NCBI GenBank assembly: GCA_003223245.1
Contig: QHYI01000179.1
Coordinates: 1-38,315 of the forward strand
From: Acidobacteriota bacterium
Lineage (GTDB): Bacteria; Acidobacteriota; Terriglobia; Acidiferrales; UBA7541
Direction of reading: 5' to 3'
Length of the DNA: 38,315 nt
In this document: one piece after another, positions 1 to 8,403 of the stretch
How the letters are laid out: the number at the start of each line of letters is the position of its first letter
How positions within the stretch are numbered: the stretch's first letter is position 1
Notes under the pieces: model-generated
Databases searched by the model: none
Told to the model about the DNA's origin: nothing
Seen by the model: the letters and a program-made list of their open reading frames with translations, nothing else
Position numbers and translations under genes: made by a program

Positions 1-1
1 T

Positions 2-703
2 CCCATTAAGCGCAATCCGCCTAGAGTCCATGCGCCGCGGCCGGTGTATCGGCCCGCAACTGCCGTTTTTGTCCGCAATAGCAACACCCTGGGGATCGTC
101 CCCATGAATCCGTTAGACGCCAAGGGCAAGGCCCCCCTGAATCTCGAACACGGAATTCTTTCGCCCACCGGTTCGAGCGATCTAGCTGGGCGGCGCGGGA
201 TCGCCTCCGAACCTGGAGCAAAATGGGAAACCGTAAAGTCCGTGCCGAAAGACGCCTTCAGCAATAGTCTCATGGCCTCCACTCCTCCTGAGCGCGTTTC
301 GAGAACCTTCCTGGAAAGCAGCTCCGGCGCGCGGATCGTCTCGACCGGCAAAGACTCTTCGACCATCTACGATCCTAAAGAGCACCGCTACGTGAACTCT
401 AACAGCGCGACGAGTTCCGCGAAGGTCCCTCGGAATCGAGAGGCTCGAAACAACATGGCTCGAGTTCCTTCGACCACCGCGCGAAACACCATGGCGCCGC
501 GCAACAGCGTTCCGCCTCCCGTCCCCCGTTATTCCGGCGGAGGTGAGCGTAGCTCTGCGAGCGGCGGTTCGCGCGGTTCCTGGGGCGGATCGGGTGGCTC
601 CCGCTCTTCGGGCGGCTCCAGCGCGAGTATGGGTGGCGGTTCCATGCACTCGGCGCCGGCTCCCGCGTCTCACGGCTCTTCCGGCGGCGGCCGCCCGCAC
701 TAG
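2..703 (+). CDS. C-terminal part of a Gly/Ser-rich protein, 5' end outside window
   Basis: The reading frame is open to the left edge of the window, so this is the C-terminal portion of a longer protein; an internal GTG at 44 is a possible but unlikely start. The visible part begins with a Pro/Arg/Tyr-rich stretch, continues with a polar Ser/Thr/Arg/Asn-rich middle, and ends in about 60 residues of low-complexity Gly-Ser-Arg repeats and a Gly-Gly-Arg-Pro-His end. This layout resembles the tails of FecR-like or DUF6600-type surface proteins common in Acidobacteriota, but no domain is present in the visible part, so the family is only a guess. A strong intrinsic terminator follows 22 bases after the stop. 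Confidence 0.6.
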   Translation, partial: PIKRNPPRVHAPRPVYRPATAVFVRNSNTLGIVPMNPLDAKGKAPLNLEHGILSPTGSSDLAGRRGIASEPGAKWETVKSVPKDAFSNSLMASTPPERVSRTFLESSSGARIVSTGKDSSTIYDPKEHRYVNSNSATSSAKVPRNREARNNMARVPSTTARNTMAPRNSVPPPVPRYSGGGERSSASGGSRGSWGGSGGSRSSGGSSASMGGGSMHSAPAPASHGSSGGGRPH

Positions 704-724
704 GCGATTCGCATCTACAGACGC

Positions 725-761
725 AAAAACGGCTCTTCGACAAGAGCGAAGAGTCGTTTTT
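725..761 (+). terminator. Rho-independent terminator after the Gly/Ser-rich gene
   Basis: A 15-bp stem (725-739 with 747-761) containing a single G-T wobble encloses a 7-base loop. The left arm starts with five A and the right arm ends with five T, so the helix can work as a terminator in both directions. It lies between the plus-strand gene ending at 703 and the convergent minus-strand amrB gene ending at 795, so it probably serves both. Confidence 0.85.
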
Positions 762-794
762 ATTTTGATCTGCGAATCCGCTGCCGAGCGTCGC

Positions 795-1604
795 TTAGGA
801 AAAAATCATCCCCGCATATCCAACTACTTGGCTGCGGTCTAGAGAAACGTCAGCGGAAGTCGCGTATTTCACCAATTCTGCGTTCTTCGCGCCGAGTGCA
901 TTTAGCGCGGTGAGCATGGCCACTGCCGGGCCCAGGCCACACATGGAAATCTCTTCGTTGCGGCAAGTGTCGTAGAGTCCTCGTGCATCGAGCGCCAGCA
1001 AATGGTCAATGGCCTTGCGGTCCTTGTTCCGCGTCGTCGCGTCATCTTCGTAGTGGTTCAAATCCGACGTGGTCAGCAGCAGCACGCTTTCTTTCGCTTT
1101 GCTGAGAACGCGTCCCAGCGCCTCGCCCACGCTGACCAATGATTCGAACTCGACCGTTCCGAGCGCCACCGGGACAAACCAGAATCCCGGCGCCAGCACC
1201 TGCAGAAACGGCAGTTGCACTTCCAGCGAGTGCTCCGTGCTGTGCGCCACGCTGTCTTCGCGCAGCAACGGGCACTCTCCCCGCAATTCCGCCGCCAGCC
1301 CTTCGTCGATCGGTGCGTCTCCTAGCGGCGTCCGCCACGCGCCATCGGAGAGGATCGCCGCCGGCTCGCCCCGTGGATAATGCCGCACCCCCAGCACGAT
1401 GATTTTCCGCGGCCAGGCCACGCGCGCATACACGGCTCCCGCCACGTGGCCCGAGTACCGATAGCCCGCATGAGGCACGAGGCATGCCTTTACCGAAATC
1501 GCTTCGCGCTCGGGATCAGGCCGGGAATATTCGCGAATGAGGGAAGTGAGTTCTTGAGGATTGGAAGGATAAAAGCGTCCGGCAACCGCTGGGAGGCGCA
1601 ACAT
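795..1604 (-). CDS. amrB: AmmeMemoRadiSam system protein B (MEMO1 family)
   Basis: A 269-residue MEMO1-family protein, related to extradiol dioxygenases but of unsettled biochemical role; in bacteria it often occurs with an AMMECR1 protein and a radical SAM enzyme, neither of which is in this window. Family motifs are visible: PHAGYRYSG (about 44-52), a His in LGVRHYPRG (about 75), HSTEHSLEVQLPFLQ (about 121-135), TSDLNHY (about 179-185) and MCGLGP (about 221-226). The His at about 45 and 75 and the Cys at about 222 match the metal-site positions known for human MEMO1. I chose the ATG at 1604 because GTGAGG lies six bases upstream; a GTG at 1616 would add four residues. The preceding minus-strand gene ends at 1624, so co-transcription is likely. 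Confidence 0.9.
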   Translation of the reverse strand: MLRLPAVAGRFYPSNPQELTSLIREYSRPDPEREAISVKACLVPHAGYRYSGHVAGAVYARVAWPRKIIVLGVRHYPRGEPAAILSDGAWRTPLGDAPIDEGLAAELRGECPLLREDSVAHSTEHSLEVQLPFLQVLAPGFWFVPVALGTVEFESLVSVGEALGRVLSKAKESVLLLTTSDLNHYEDDATTRNKDRKAIDHLLALDARGLYDTCRNEEISMCGLGPAVAMLTALNALGAKNAELVKYATSADVSLDRSQVVGYAGMIFS

Positions 1605-1623
1605 GGGCCGCCTCACAAAAGAA

Positions 1624-2019
1624 TCAAATCGGCTTCGAGGGTTTCCCTTTGAACTTCATGGCTTCCATCGTTGCGGGGTTGTAATAAACCGTGATCTTGT
1701 CGCCGTATTGGTAGCCGCCCTGGTCCACGATCTGCTGCATTTTCTGCGAGGCTTGCTCGGAAAGCGGGAACGTCAGGATGGTCAGATCGCTTCCCTTGGC
1801 CCGTGCCGTGATTTGCGCGATGTTCGCGTGCATGATAAAGCCTTCAAATTTCGCCAGCCCATTGGCCTTGGGCTTCGGTTTCACTATGCTCACTACGATC
1901 GGCACCGCCGTGTCCACCACAGGCGCCACCGGCGCCTGGGCCGCGGCTGAGGGGCAAAAGGCTGCTGCTGCCAGAAATGCCGGCAGCGCGAGCCCTGCGG
2001 CTTTGGCGAAACTCTTCAT
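1624..2019 (-). CDS. Small secreted protein of unknown function
   Basis: A 131-residue protein with a clear Sec-type signal peptide: charged start MKSFAKAAG, a hydrophobic Ala/Leu/Phe core, and a probable cleavage after AAAQA near residue 29. The mature part of about 100 residues has a beta-rich pattern and ends in a basic Lys/Pro tail. I do not recognise the family. The start codon overlaps the stop of the upstream gene (ATGA at 2019-2016), indicating translational coupling, so the two proteins probably act together or are made in fixed ratio. Confidence 0.75.
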   Translation of the reverse strand: MKSFAKAAGLALPAFLAAAAFCPSAAAQAPVAPVVDTAVPIVVSIVKPKPKANGLAKFEGFIMHANIAQITARAKGSDLTILTFPLSEQASQKMQQIVDQGGYQYGDKITVYYNPATMEAMKFKGKPSKPI

Positions 2020-2402
2020 TCGACGTCGTCCGTGGCAATCCGCAGGGACTTCAGAAATCGCAGGTCCTGCGGTGTCATCGCTAGCTTCGCCACCGGCTTT
2101 TTGTCCGTTTCTTCCGCCATTGATTCCTGGTCCACCTGGATGCGCAGCGACTCGAGGAAGCGGCGGTCCTGCGTCGTCAGCTTCGCGTCTTCCGCGGTGG
2201 CCTCGCCGCGCTTTGCCAACCCAATCGTGGCGTCCAGCTTCAGCACGATGTCGTATCCATGCGCGCGCACTCCGGCAATCGCGCCGGTGATGCGGTCAGA
2301 TTCCGATACCGTGTCGTTGATCGCGTGTCCCAATTCACGGAGCAGGTTCTTCAAGTGATCGTCGAGTTGCAAGGGGGATTCTCCCGTAACTTCTAGAGCC
2401 AT
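2016..2402 (-). CDS. Unknown small protein with an internal repeat, coupled to a secreted protein
   Basis: About 128 residues if translation starts at the ATG at 2402 (MALEVTGESP). An upstream in-frame start at 2483 would add 27 residues that look non-coding, being Arg/Trp/Cys-rich. No signal peptide or membrane segment is seen, so it should be cytoplasmic. The C-terminal half holds two copies of a 13-residue unit, LTTQDRRFLESLRI and MTPQDLRFLKSLRI, separated by an acidic/Lys-rich spacer; the common core is T-x-Q-D-x-R-F-L-x-S-L-R-I. The N-terminal half is helical. Its stop overlaps the next start by four bases. I do not recognise the family. Confidence 0.65.
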   Translation of the reverse strand: MALEVTGESPLQLDDHLKNLLRELGHAINDTVSESDRITGAIAGVRAHGYDIVLKLDATIGLAKRGEATAEDAKLTTQDRRFLESLRIQVDQESMAEETDKKPVAKLAMTPQDLRFLKSLRIATDDVE

Positions 2403-2556
2403 TTTAGGCTCACGTCGTGTTGGATACAAGAGAGCTTCACACTGTTGTCTCCAATCTGTCCACAGGGTATTTTCCCTGCACACGCGCGGACTAAGGTCCT
2501 ACAAGGAAGCTCCTCGGGCTTTCCGGCGCATTGGTGTTTTGCGCTAAGATGCTTTT

Positions 2557-2811
2557 ATGTCCACGCCAGCAAACGCCGCCAGCGCTTCTCGCCCCCCGGG
2601 CGGATTCCGCCGCTTGTGGCGAGTGCTGCGGCAGCTTTTTCATGAAGTCGTCGGCGCGGTCTTTGCCGTTCTTGCCGTAGGCTGGCTCAACGCCGCGTTT
2701 CGCGCTTGGACCCGCGATGTATCCCGCTGGCTCGTCGGCGTGGCCGTAGCCATCGCGGGCTTGCTCGTGTTTTTCGCGGTCACTTCGTTCCGCTACTCGC
2801 GCAAGTTGTGA
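2557..2811 (+). CDS. Small membrane protein of unknown function
   Basis: An 84-residue protein with a Pro/Arg N-terminus and two hydrophobic segments (about residues 29-47 and 58-77) separated by a short Arg/Trp/Asp stretch, suggesting a two-helix inner-membrane hairpin. There is no clear ribosome binding site. It stands alone on the plus strand between the minus-strand gene starting at 2402 and the mutase at 2966. No family is recognised. Codon-position GC bias and the membrane pattern favour a real gene. Confidence 0.55.
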   Translation: MSTPANAASASRPPGGFRRLWRVLRQLFHEVVGAVFAVLAVGWLNAAFRAWTRDVSRWLVGVAVAIAGLLVFFAVTSFRYSRKL

Positions 2812-2847
2812 AGGCATGTTTTCGATGAGGCGGATTCGCGGGATTTT

Positions 2848-2875
2848 GTAGAGGCCGGGTTTTAGCCCGGCACGC
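2848..2875. repeat. Palindromic intergenic element (GCCGGG-loop-CCCGGC)
   Basis: A 6-bp perfect stem (2854-2859 with 2866-2871) around the loop TTTTAG, preceded by GTAGAG. Similar palindromes of the form GCCGGG...CCCGGC are, from general knowledge, scattered between genes in many Acidobacteriota. Only one copy is seen here, so calling it a dispersed repeat is inference; it could also be a weak terminator for the small membrane protein gene. Confidence 0.4.
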
Positions 2876-2965
2876 TTTAAGGCAGGCCTATGTTTTTAGA
2901 TTTCAGTGGCCACCAGCTCGCACGGCGCCATTTTCCATTTTCTGTTTTCCATTTTCTTCCCCTCC

Positions 2966-4591
2966 ATGTCTGAAACGAAAGCCAAATCCGCCCCTCCCGC
3001 TGAGCGCAAGCGAAAATTCACCACGCTCTCCGGCTTGCCCCTTGATCCTCTCTACACGAAAGAGGGTCTTGGCTCGGGGGATCCCGAAACCGCCCTCGGC
3101 TATCCCGGCGAATTCCCTTACACTCGCGGCATCTATCCCACGATGTATCGCGGGCGCTTCTGGACCATGCGCCAGTACGCCGGCTTCGGAACCGCCGTCG
3201 AATCCAACCAGCGTTATCGCTATCTTCTGGGCAAAGGCCAGGCGGGGCTTTCCGTGGCCTTCGATCTCCCCACGCAAATCGGCCTCGACTCCGACCACCC
3301 TCTGGCCCTCGGTGAAGTCGGCAAAGTCGGCGTGGCCATTGACTCCCTGGAAGACATGGAGACGCTCTTCGACGGCATCCCGCTCGAAAAGGTCTCCACT
3401 TCCATGACCATCAACGCCACCGCGGCGATTCTTCTTTGCCTCTACGTCGCGGTGGCGAAGAAACAAGGCGCCAATCTGCAAAAACTTTCCGGCACCGTGC
3501 AAAACGACGTCCTCAAGGAATACATCGCCCGCGGCACGTACATTTATCCCGTGCGCCCCGCCATGCGCATCGTCACCGACATTTTCGCCTGGTGTCGCGA
3601 CCATCTCCCGCGCTGGAACACCATCTCCATCTCCGGCTACCACATTCGCGAAGCGGGCTCGACAGCCGTCCAGGAAATCGCATTCACCCTCGCCGACGGG
3701 ATTGCTTACGTCCAAGCCGCGCTCGATACCGGTCTCAGCGTCGACGAATTTGCGCCGCAGCTTTCCTTCTTCTTCAATGCCCACAACGATCTGCTCGAGG
3801 AAATCGCCAAGTACCGCGCCGCGCGCCGCCTGTGGGCTAAAATCATGCGCGACCGCTTCCACGCGAAGGATCGGCGCTCGCTGCTTCTGCGTTTTCATGC
3901 GCAAACCGCCGGTTCCTCTCTCACCGCGCAGCAGCCGGAAAACAACATCGTCCGCGTTGCTATCCAGGCTCTCGCGGCGGTTCTTGGCGGTTGCCAGTCC
4001 TTGCACACCAATTCTCTCGACGAAGCCCTCGCGTTACCCACGGAAGATTCAGCGCTCATTGCTCTCCGCACGCAGCAAATCATCGCCCACGAAACCGGCG
4101 TCGCCAATACCATCGACCCGGTTGCCGGTTCTTACGCCATCGAACATCTCACCAACGAAATCGAGCGCGGTGCCGAAGAATACATCGCCAAAATTGATTC
4201 GCTGGGCGGGATGCTCCCCGCCATCGAGACCGGCTTCGTGCAAGGCGAGATTCAGAAAGCGGCGTTCGAATTTCAGCGCGCCGTCGAGAAGAAAGAACAA
4301 ATCGTCGTTGGTGTCAACGACTTTATCGCTGAACAACACCGCCAAATTCCCACGCTCCGCATCGACGAAGAAGTCGAGCGCTCCCAAATCTCTCGCCTCA
4401 GTGCACTTCGCGCCCGCCGTGACTCCGCCCGCGTCGAGTCCGCTCTCGCCGAACTCCAGCGCCGTGCCGCAACGTCCCAGAATCTCCTCCCCACCATCCT
4501 CGCCGCCGTCGAAGCTTACGTCACTATCGGCGAAATCTCCGACGCTCTCCGCCGCCTCTTCGGCGAGTATCAAGAATCCGTGGTCATCTGA
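2966..4591 (+). CDS. Methylmalonyl-CoA mutase catalytic (large) subunit, no B12 domain
   Basis: A 541-residue TIM-barrel subunit of an adenosylcobalamin-dependent acyl-CoA mutase, interconverting methylmalonyl-CoA and succinyl-CoA or a related pair. Recognisable family blocks include [65 protein letters not shown] and DPVAGSY. In the block [11 protein letters not shown] the final Arg corresponds to the residue that in true methylmalonyl-CoA mutases contacts the substrate carboxylate. The protein ends about 130 residues short of full-length mutases: the C-terminal cobalamin-binding domain (DxHxxG) is absent and must come from a separate small subunit, not in this window. I chose the ATG at 2966; the upstream GTG at 2906 would add 20 residues encoded by a CCATTTT-type tandem repeat. 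Substrate assignment is inferred. Confidence 0.9.
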   Translation: MSETKAKSAPPAERKRKFTTLSGLPLDPLYTKEGLGSGDPETALGYPGEFPYTRGIYPTMYRGRFWTMRQYAGFGTAVESNQRYRYLLGKGQAGLSVAFDLPTQIGLDSDHPLALGEVGKVGVAIDSLEDMETLFDGIPLEKVSTSMTINATAAILLCLYVAVAKKQGANLQKLSGTVQNDVLKEYIARGTYIYPVRPAMRIVTDIFAWCRDHLPRWNTISISGYHIREAGSTAVQEIAFTLADGIAYVQAALDTGLSVDEFAPQLSFFFNAHNDLLEEIAKYRAARRLWAKIMRDRFHAKDRRSLLLRFHAQTAGSSLTAQQPENNIVRVAIQALAAVLGGCQSLHTNSLDEALALPTEDSALIALRTQQIIAHETGVANTIDPVAGSYAIEHLTNEIERGAEEYIAKIDSLGGMLPAIETGFVQGEIQKAAFEFQRAVEKKEQIVVGVNDFIAEQHRQIPTLRIDEEVERSQISRLSALRARRDSARVESALAELQRRAATSQNLLPTILAAVEAYVTIGEISDALRRLFGEYQESVVI

Positions 4592-4766
4592 CCGAAAGAG
4601 CCTGTCCTACCGCCCCGGCTGCCATCTTGCTTTCGCTGTAGTATGCTTGCGAATTAAACCCGCCCGTGAGTGCTATCCAGCAAGCGTCGCTCGTTTCGCT
4701 TGGCTGTTGGCAGTCGCTTGTCAGCCTCTTCTACGGCTCACGGAACACGGGTCAGGGATCACCCCT

Positions 4767-5360
4767 ATGAAGCTGATTCTTGCATCTGCTTCACCCCGCC
4801 GCGCGGAAATCCTTCGCCATGCGGGCTATCATTTCTCGGTGCTTTCGTCGGCCATCGACGAGACGCCGTATCCTGACGAGTTGCCCCAGGATCTGGTTCT
4901 CCGTCTAGCGCAGGCCAAGGCGGATCTCGCCGCCGCACGCGCCGTCGGAGCCGGCATCATCATCGCCGCGGACACCGAGGTGGTCCTCGACGGCCACATT
5001 TTTGGCAAGCCGCGTTCCTCCGACGATGCTCGCCGTATGCTCGAAAAGCTTTCCGGCCGCACCCATTCCGTCCTCACCGGCGTCGCGCTCATTCGCCTTC
5101 CCGACGCCGAACGCCTCTGCTTTGTCGAAACCACGCTCGTCGAATTCGCCCCGCTCTCCGACGACGAAATCACTCGCTATCTGGCCACCGGTGAACCACA
5201 TGACAAGGCCGGAGCTTACGCCATCCAGGGCTACGCCGGCCGCTACATCCCTCGGATTGAAGGGTGCTATTTCAACGTGGTCGGCCTGCCTCTTGCGCGC
5301 CTTCAGCACGCTCTCGCCGAACTCGGGTGGACCGAAGAATACTTCCCCGCCCCCGTTTAG
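4767..5360 (+). CDS. maf: Maf-family nucleoside triphosphate pyrophosphatase (YhdE-like)
   Basis: A 197-residue Maf protein, a cytoplasmic house-cleaning enzyme that hydrolyses non-canonical or surplus NTPs to NMP and pyrophosphate. Signature blocks are ASASPRR (about residues 6-12), the acidic AADTEVVLDG, FGKP, SGRTHSVLTGVAL and DKAGAYAIQGYAG. The IQGYAG form is that of the dTTP/UTP-type (YhdE) branch rather than the m7GTP-type (YceF) branch. Start ATG at 4767 is supported by AGGGA eight bases upstream and by the MKLILASASPRR opening. The same frame is open far upstream through the mutase gene, but that part does not look like protein. A 175-bp gap separates it from the mutase. Confidence 0.93.
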   Translation: MKLILASASPRRAEILRHAGYHFSVLSSAIDETPYPDELPQDLVLRLAQAKADLAAARAVGAGIIIAADTEVVLDGHIFGKPRSSDDARRMLEKLSGRTHSVLTGVALIRLPDAERLCFVETTLVEFAPLSDDEITRYLATGEPHDKAGAYAIQGYAGRYIPRIEGCYFNVVGLPLARLQHALAELGWTEEYFPAPV

Positions 5361-5510
5361 CTTGTGGAGGCAAATTCACGCGCGCTTCGCGGGGCGCAAC
5401 ATGCTGGCCGGAAATGGCCAGCTGGGGCTCGAAAAGCTGCAGAGTCTCTCCTTAAATTTGGCGCTGCGTCTCTTCGACCAATCCCCGGTCGCAAATCACC
5501 GATCCCTTTC

Positions 5511-6776
5511 TTATTCATACCTCAAGCAATCAATCGGATCGAGATTCGCCGCCAAATTCGCCGGGTAATACCCGAAGAACAATCCCACGCTCACCGAAAT
5601 CACAAATCCAATCGTCACCCACAAATAGGAAAGCGTCGCCGGAACCGACGGCACCGTCACGCGTACCAATGTCGAGATGCCCGCCCCAATCAAAATCCCG
5701 ATCGTCCCGCCCACCAGCGTGAGCGCGACCGCCTCTAGCAAGAATTGGAGTCGCACATCCGCGCGCCGCGCCCCAATGGCCTTGCGCACGCCGATCTCCT
5801 GCGTGCGCTCCGTCACGGAAATCAGCATGATGTTCATCACGCCAATCCCGCCCACCAGCAGCCCGATCGAGCTGATGACCGTCGTCAAAATCACCAGCGC
5901 GCCCGTCAGTTGGTTCCACAAATTGCTCAGAAAGTCCGGCGAGCTCAATTCGAAATCATTTTCCTTGCCAGCCGGAACGCGCCGCAGCCGCCGCATGGCT
6001 TGAATCACTTCGCCTTGCGCGGTCTCCACATTCACGTTTTTGGGGACGGTGAAAATCATGATCAGCTCTTTCGCTTCGGGATATTCTTTGTGGAATTTGC
6101 TCAGCGGAATGATGGCGAAAATGTCTACGCCCGGGCCAAGAAACAGCCCCTGCTCGTGTTCGAACGTTCCAATCACCTCATACGTGCTTCCGTTGATGCG
6201 CACGGTCTTGCCGATGGGGTCTTCATGGGGGAAAAGCGACTCGCTGATCGCCGCGCCCAGCACCACCACCGGACGCGCGTGGGCCTCGTCCAACGCGCTG
6301 ATAAACCGTCCGCGCGCAATCGTAAACAGCGGCAAGGCCGCGGTGTAGGACGGCTCCGCACCGCGCACAATCAGCTTTTCCACGCTGCGGTCCTCGTAAG
6401 TAATCAGGTTTGTGTCCCCCAGGAAAAACCCGCGGGTCCCGACCGTGTTGACATCCTCGATGTCGGGAGCAGCCTGCCGGATGTACTCGGCGTAGTTATA
6501 TTCAAAATAGCGGCGCACGCGATACCTTTGCGGCATGCGCGAAGGGTCCGTCCCCGGCGGAAAGCGCGTCAGGAAATACGTTCGCGAGCCGAGCGACTCC
6601 ACTTTATCCTGCACGAACTTGTTTAGCCCTTGAATGATCGCGGCCATGGAAATCACCGAAGACACGCCGATGACGATTCCCAGCACCGTCAAAGCCGACC
6701 GCACCTTCGACGACCGCAGCGTCTCCATGGCCGCAAGGAAGTTCTCGCGCACCTGCTCGAGGGTCATCAGAGCCAT
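5511..6776 (-). CDS. MacB/FtsX-type ABC transporter permease (second of pair)
   Basis: A 421-residue permease of the MacB family: an N-terminal helix SALTVLGIVIGVSSVIS, a large periplasmic MacB_PCD domain of about 250 residues, then three C-terminal helices and the terminal motif GYYPANLAANLDPIDCLRYE typical of FtsX-type permeases. Members of this family do mechanotransmission in efflux or lipoprotein-linked systems together with an ATPase. Its ATG at 6776 overlaps the TGA of the upstream permease by one base (TGATG), so translation is coupled. No ATPase or membrane fusion protein gene lies next to it on the downstream side. An upstream in-frame extension to 7181 is only a shadow of the neighbour. 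Confidence 0.9.
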   Translation of the reverse strand: MALMTLEQVRENFLAAMETLRSSKVRSALTVLGIVIGVSSVISMAAIIQGLNKFVQDKVESLGSRTYFLTRFPPGTDPSRMPQRYRVRRYFEYNYAEYIRQAAPDIEDVNTVGTRGFFLGDTNLITYEDRSVEKLIVRGAEPSYTAALPLFTIARGRFISALDEAHARPVVVLGAAISESLFPHEDPIGKTVRINGSTYEVIGTFEHEQGLFLGPGVDIFAIIPLSKFHKEYPEAKELIMIFTVPKNVNVETAQGEVIQAMRRLRRVPAGKENDFELSSPDFLSNLWNQLTGALVILTTVISSIGLLVGGIGVMNIMLISVTERTQEIGVRKAIGARRADVRLQFLLEAVALTLVGGTIGILIGAGISTLVRVTVPSVPATLSYLWVTIGFVISVSVGLFFGYYPANLAANLDPIDCLRYE

Positions 6777-7999
6777 CACTCCGACCTCAAGGCAACCACT
6801 GGATCCAGCTTCGCCGCTCGCAGCGCGGGGTAAATCCCGAAAAACAAGCCTACTGCAGAGCTCATAATCACGCCCATCACCGCCACCGACGTCCGGACCG
6901 ACGCTGGGAAAGGCGTGTAGGTGCGCAGCACCAGGGCCACCAGAAATCCCAGCGCAATCCCGATGATTCCGCCCGCGATGCATTGCATAAAGCTTTCCGT
7001 GATGAACTGCTTCAGGATGTCGCCTTGCGTGGCGCCCATCGCGCGCCGCACGCCGATTTCTCTCTTCCGCAACGTCACGCTCACGAGCATCACGTTCATG
7101 ATCACGATCCCCCCGATGATCACCGAGATCGCGCTCACCAGAATGAACACTCCGAAAAACGCCGAGCTGATGCTCTTCCACAGCGCCATGTAGCTGTCCT
7201 TTGTGCCGATGAAAAAATCATTCTCCATTTGGGGGCCCAGGTGCCTCCGCGACCGCAGAATGAGCTGCGTCTGGTCCTGCGCCGTCTCGAAGTTCGCAGT
7301 GCTTGTTTTCACGTTGATGGTCAAGCTTGTTGTGTGCGCTCCCTGAATCTCCAGAAACACGGGCAGCGGCACAATCACAAAGTTGTCCTGGTCCTGCCCG
7401 AGCACGCTGCCGACTTTTTCCACAATGCCGATGACCATGAACTCGTCGTTTCCGATGCGGATGCTTTTCCCGATGGGGTCCAGGCCAAGAAACAGCCGCT
7501 CGACGATGGTGTCGCCAATCAGGCAGACGTTTGCGCGGTGGTCCGCCTCCCAGGCGCTGAAATAGCGTCCGTACTCCACGGAGCGTGAATCGATATTCGC
7601 CATATTCGGCGTCTGGCCGTAGAAGTTCACGTCGGTCGACTCTTTGTCTTCGTATCTCGCCTTCACCGAAGCGCTGGCCGTGGCCCCCACCTCGCCGCAT
7701 GCCGTGCAACCTTCCAGGATCGCCCGCAGGTCATCGGTCTCGATCTTCTTGTACTTTAGTGCCTTGATGATGATGTTGAAGTCCGTCACGGCGAAAGGCG
7801 TGCGCGCAATCTGGAACACGTTGGTCCCCAGGTTGGCGATTTTATTCTCCACGTAGAGGTTCGCTCCCTCGACGATGGTCATGACCGTGATGAGCGTGGC
7901 CACACCCATGGTCAGCCCGAGCATGGTCAGTGACGCTCGCAGCTTGTGCGCATTTAGCGCGCTCACGCACTCTGCCAAATTGTCTCGAATCGCGAGCAT
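6776..7999 (-). CDS. MacB/FtsX-type ABC transporter permease (first of pair)
   Basis: A 407-residue paralogue of the next gene with the same plan: N-terminal helix LRASLTMLGLTMGVATLITV, periplasmic MacB_PCD domain, three C-terminal helices, and the end motif FGIYPALRAAKLDPVVALRSE. The motif REIGVRRAMGATQGDILKQFI before the second helix is typical of FtsX-type permeases. The periplasmic part contains a CTACG Cys pair (plus-strand region near 7700-7720). I chose the ATG at 7999 (MLAIRDNL); a GTG at 8062 would add 21 residues not expected for the family. The pair probably forms a heterodimer. The energising ATPase is not seen in the 400 bp upstream. Confidence 0.9.
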   Translation of the reverse strand: MLAIRDNLAECVSALNAHKLRASLTMLGLTMGVATLITVMTIVEGANLYVENKIANLGTNVFQIARTPFAVTDFNIIIKALKYKKIETDDLRAILEGCTACGEVGATASASVKARYEDKESTDVNFYGQTPNMANIDSRSVEYGRYFSAWEADHRANVCLIGDTIVERLFLGLDPIGKSIRIGNDEFMVIGIVEKVGSVLGQDQDNFVIVPLPVFLEIQGAHTTSLTINVKTSTANFETAQDQTQLILRSRRHLGPQMENDFFIGTKDSYMALWKSISSAFFGVFILVSAISVIIGGIVIMNVMLVSVTLRKREIGVRRAMGATQGDILKQFITESFMQCIAGGIIGIALGFLVALVLRTYTPFPASVRTSVAVMGVIMSSAVGLFFGIYPALRAAKLDPVVALRSE

Positions 8000-8403
8000 C
8001 GATAAAGGGTTAGCTTTTGCGTCCGTGTGAAACGTAAGCTCTCGTGAGGCCACGGCTTTCACCGCGAGATGCCAAGGCCAGACATGGCGCAGCCGTCTTG
8101 AAAGAAGCGCCGTTAGCCGCGGAGGAGCTTTTCAGTGGTCATGCGGGCTTGTTTCTTCTCGCTACTCTACCAAATCTCCCCCGAGGCGGTTGCGCGTTCG
8201 ACCACAGAACTTCTTCCGCATCTTCTGGTTAGGAAAAGTCCGCGCTTGGGGTTACCGAACCGAGAGCCAAGTCACGAGGAAAGAGAAGGTTTGATGAGGA
8301 ACCCGTTAACCGCCCTTGACGAAATGTCTTCCTGAGCTAGAGTCCGCCTGTGAAGTGGCGGGGAATTTCACAGATGGCGGCAGCGGCCTTGCCGCATAGA
8401 AGG
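8000..8403. other. Non-coding stretch between the PilZ-TonB gene and the permeases
   Basis: About 400 bases without a convincing gene; a short plus-strand open frame at 8135-8335 has no family resemblance. Two small inverted repeats lie just after the stop of the PilZ-TonB gene: GCGGCA/TGCCGC (8377-8382 with 8390-8395, 7-base loop) and TGTGAA/TTCACA (8349-8354 with 8367-8372). Neither is followed by a T-run, so I do not call a terminator. The region should hold the promoter of the permease pair, but I cannot identify -35/-10 boxes with confidence. Confidence 0.4.

Noticed and set aside
2903-4006. Long minus-strand open frame of 367 codons opposite the mutase gene
   Set aside because: It lies exactly over a well-conserved gene on the other strand, has no domain of its own, and is explained by high GC at third codon positions.
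3702-5360. A frame open from inside the mutase gene into maf, suggesting a fusion
   Set aside because: The part upstream of 4767 is Ser/Pro/Arg-rich shadow sequence, while maf has its own start and ribosome binding site at 4767.
8135-8335. 66-codon open frame upstream of the permeases
   Set aside because: No ribosome binding site, no membrane or domain pattern, and unlikely residue composition.
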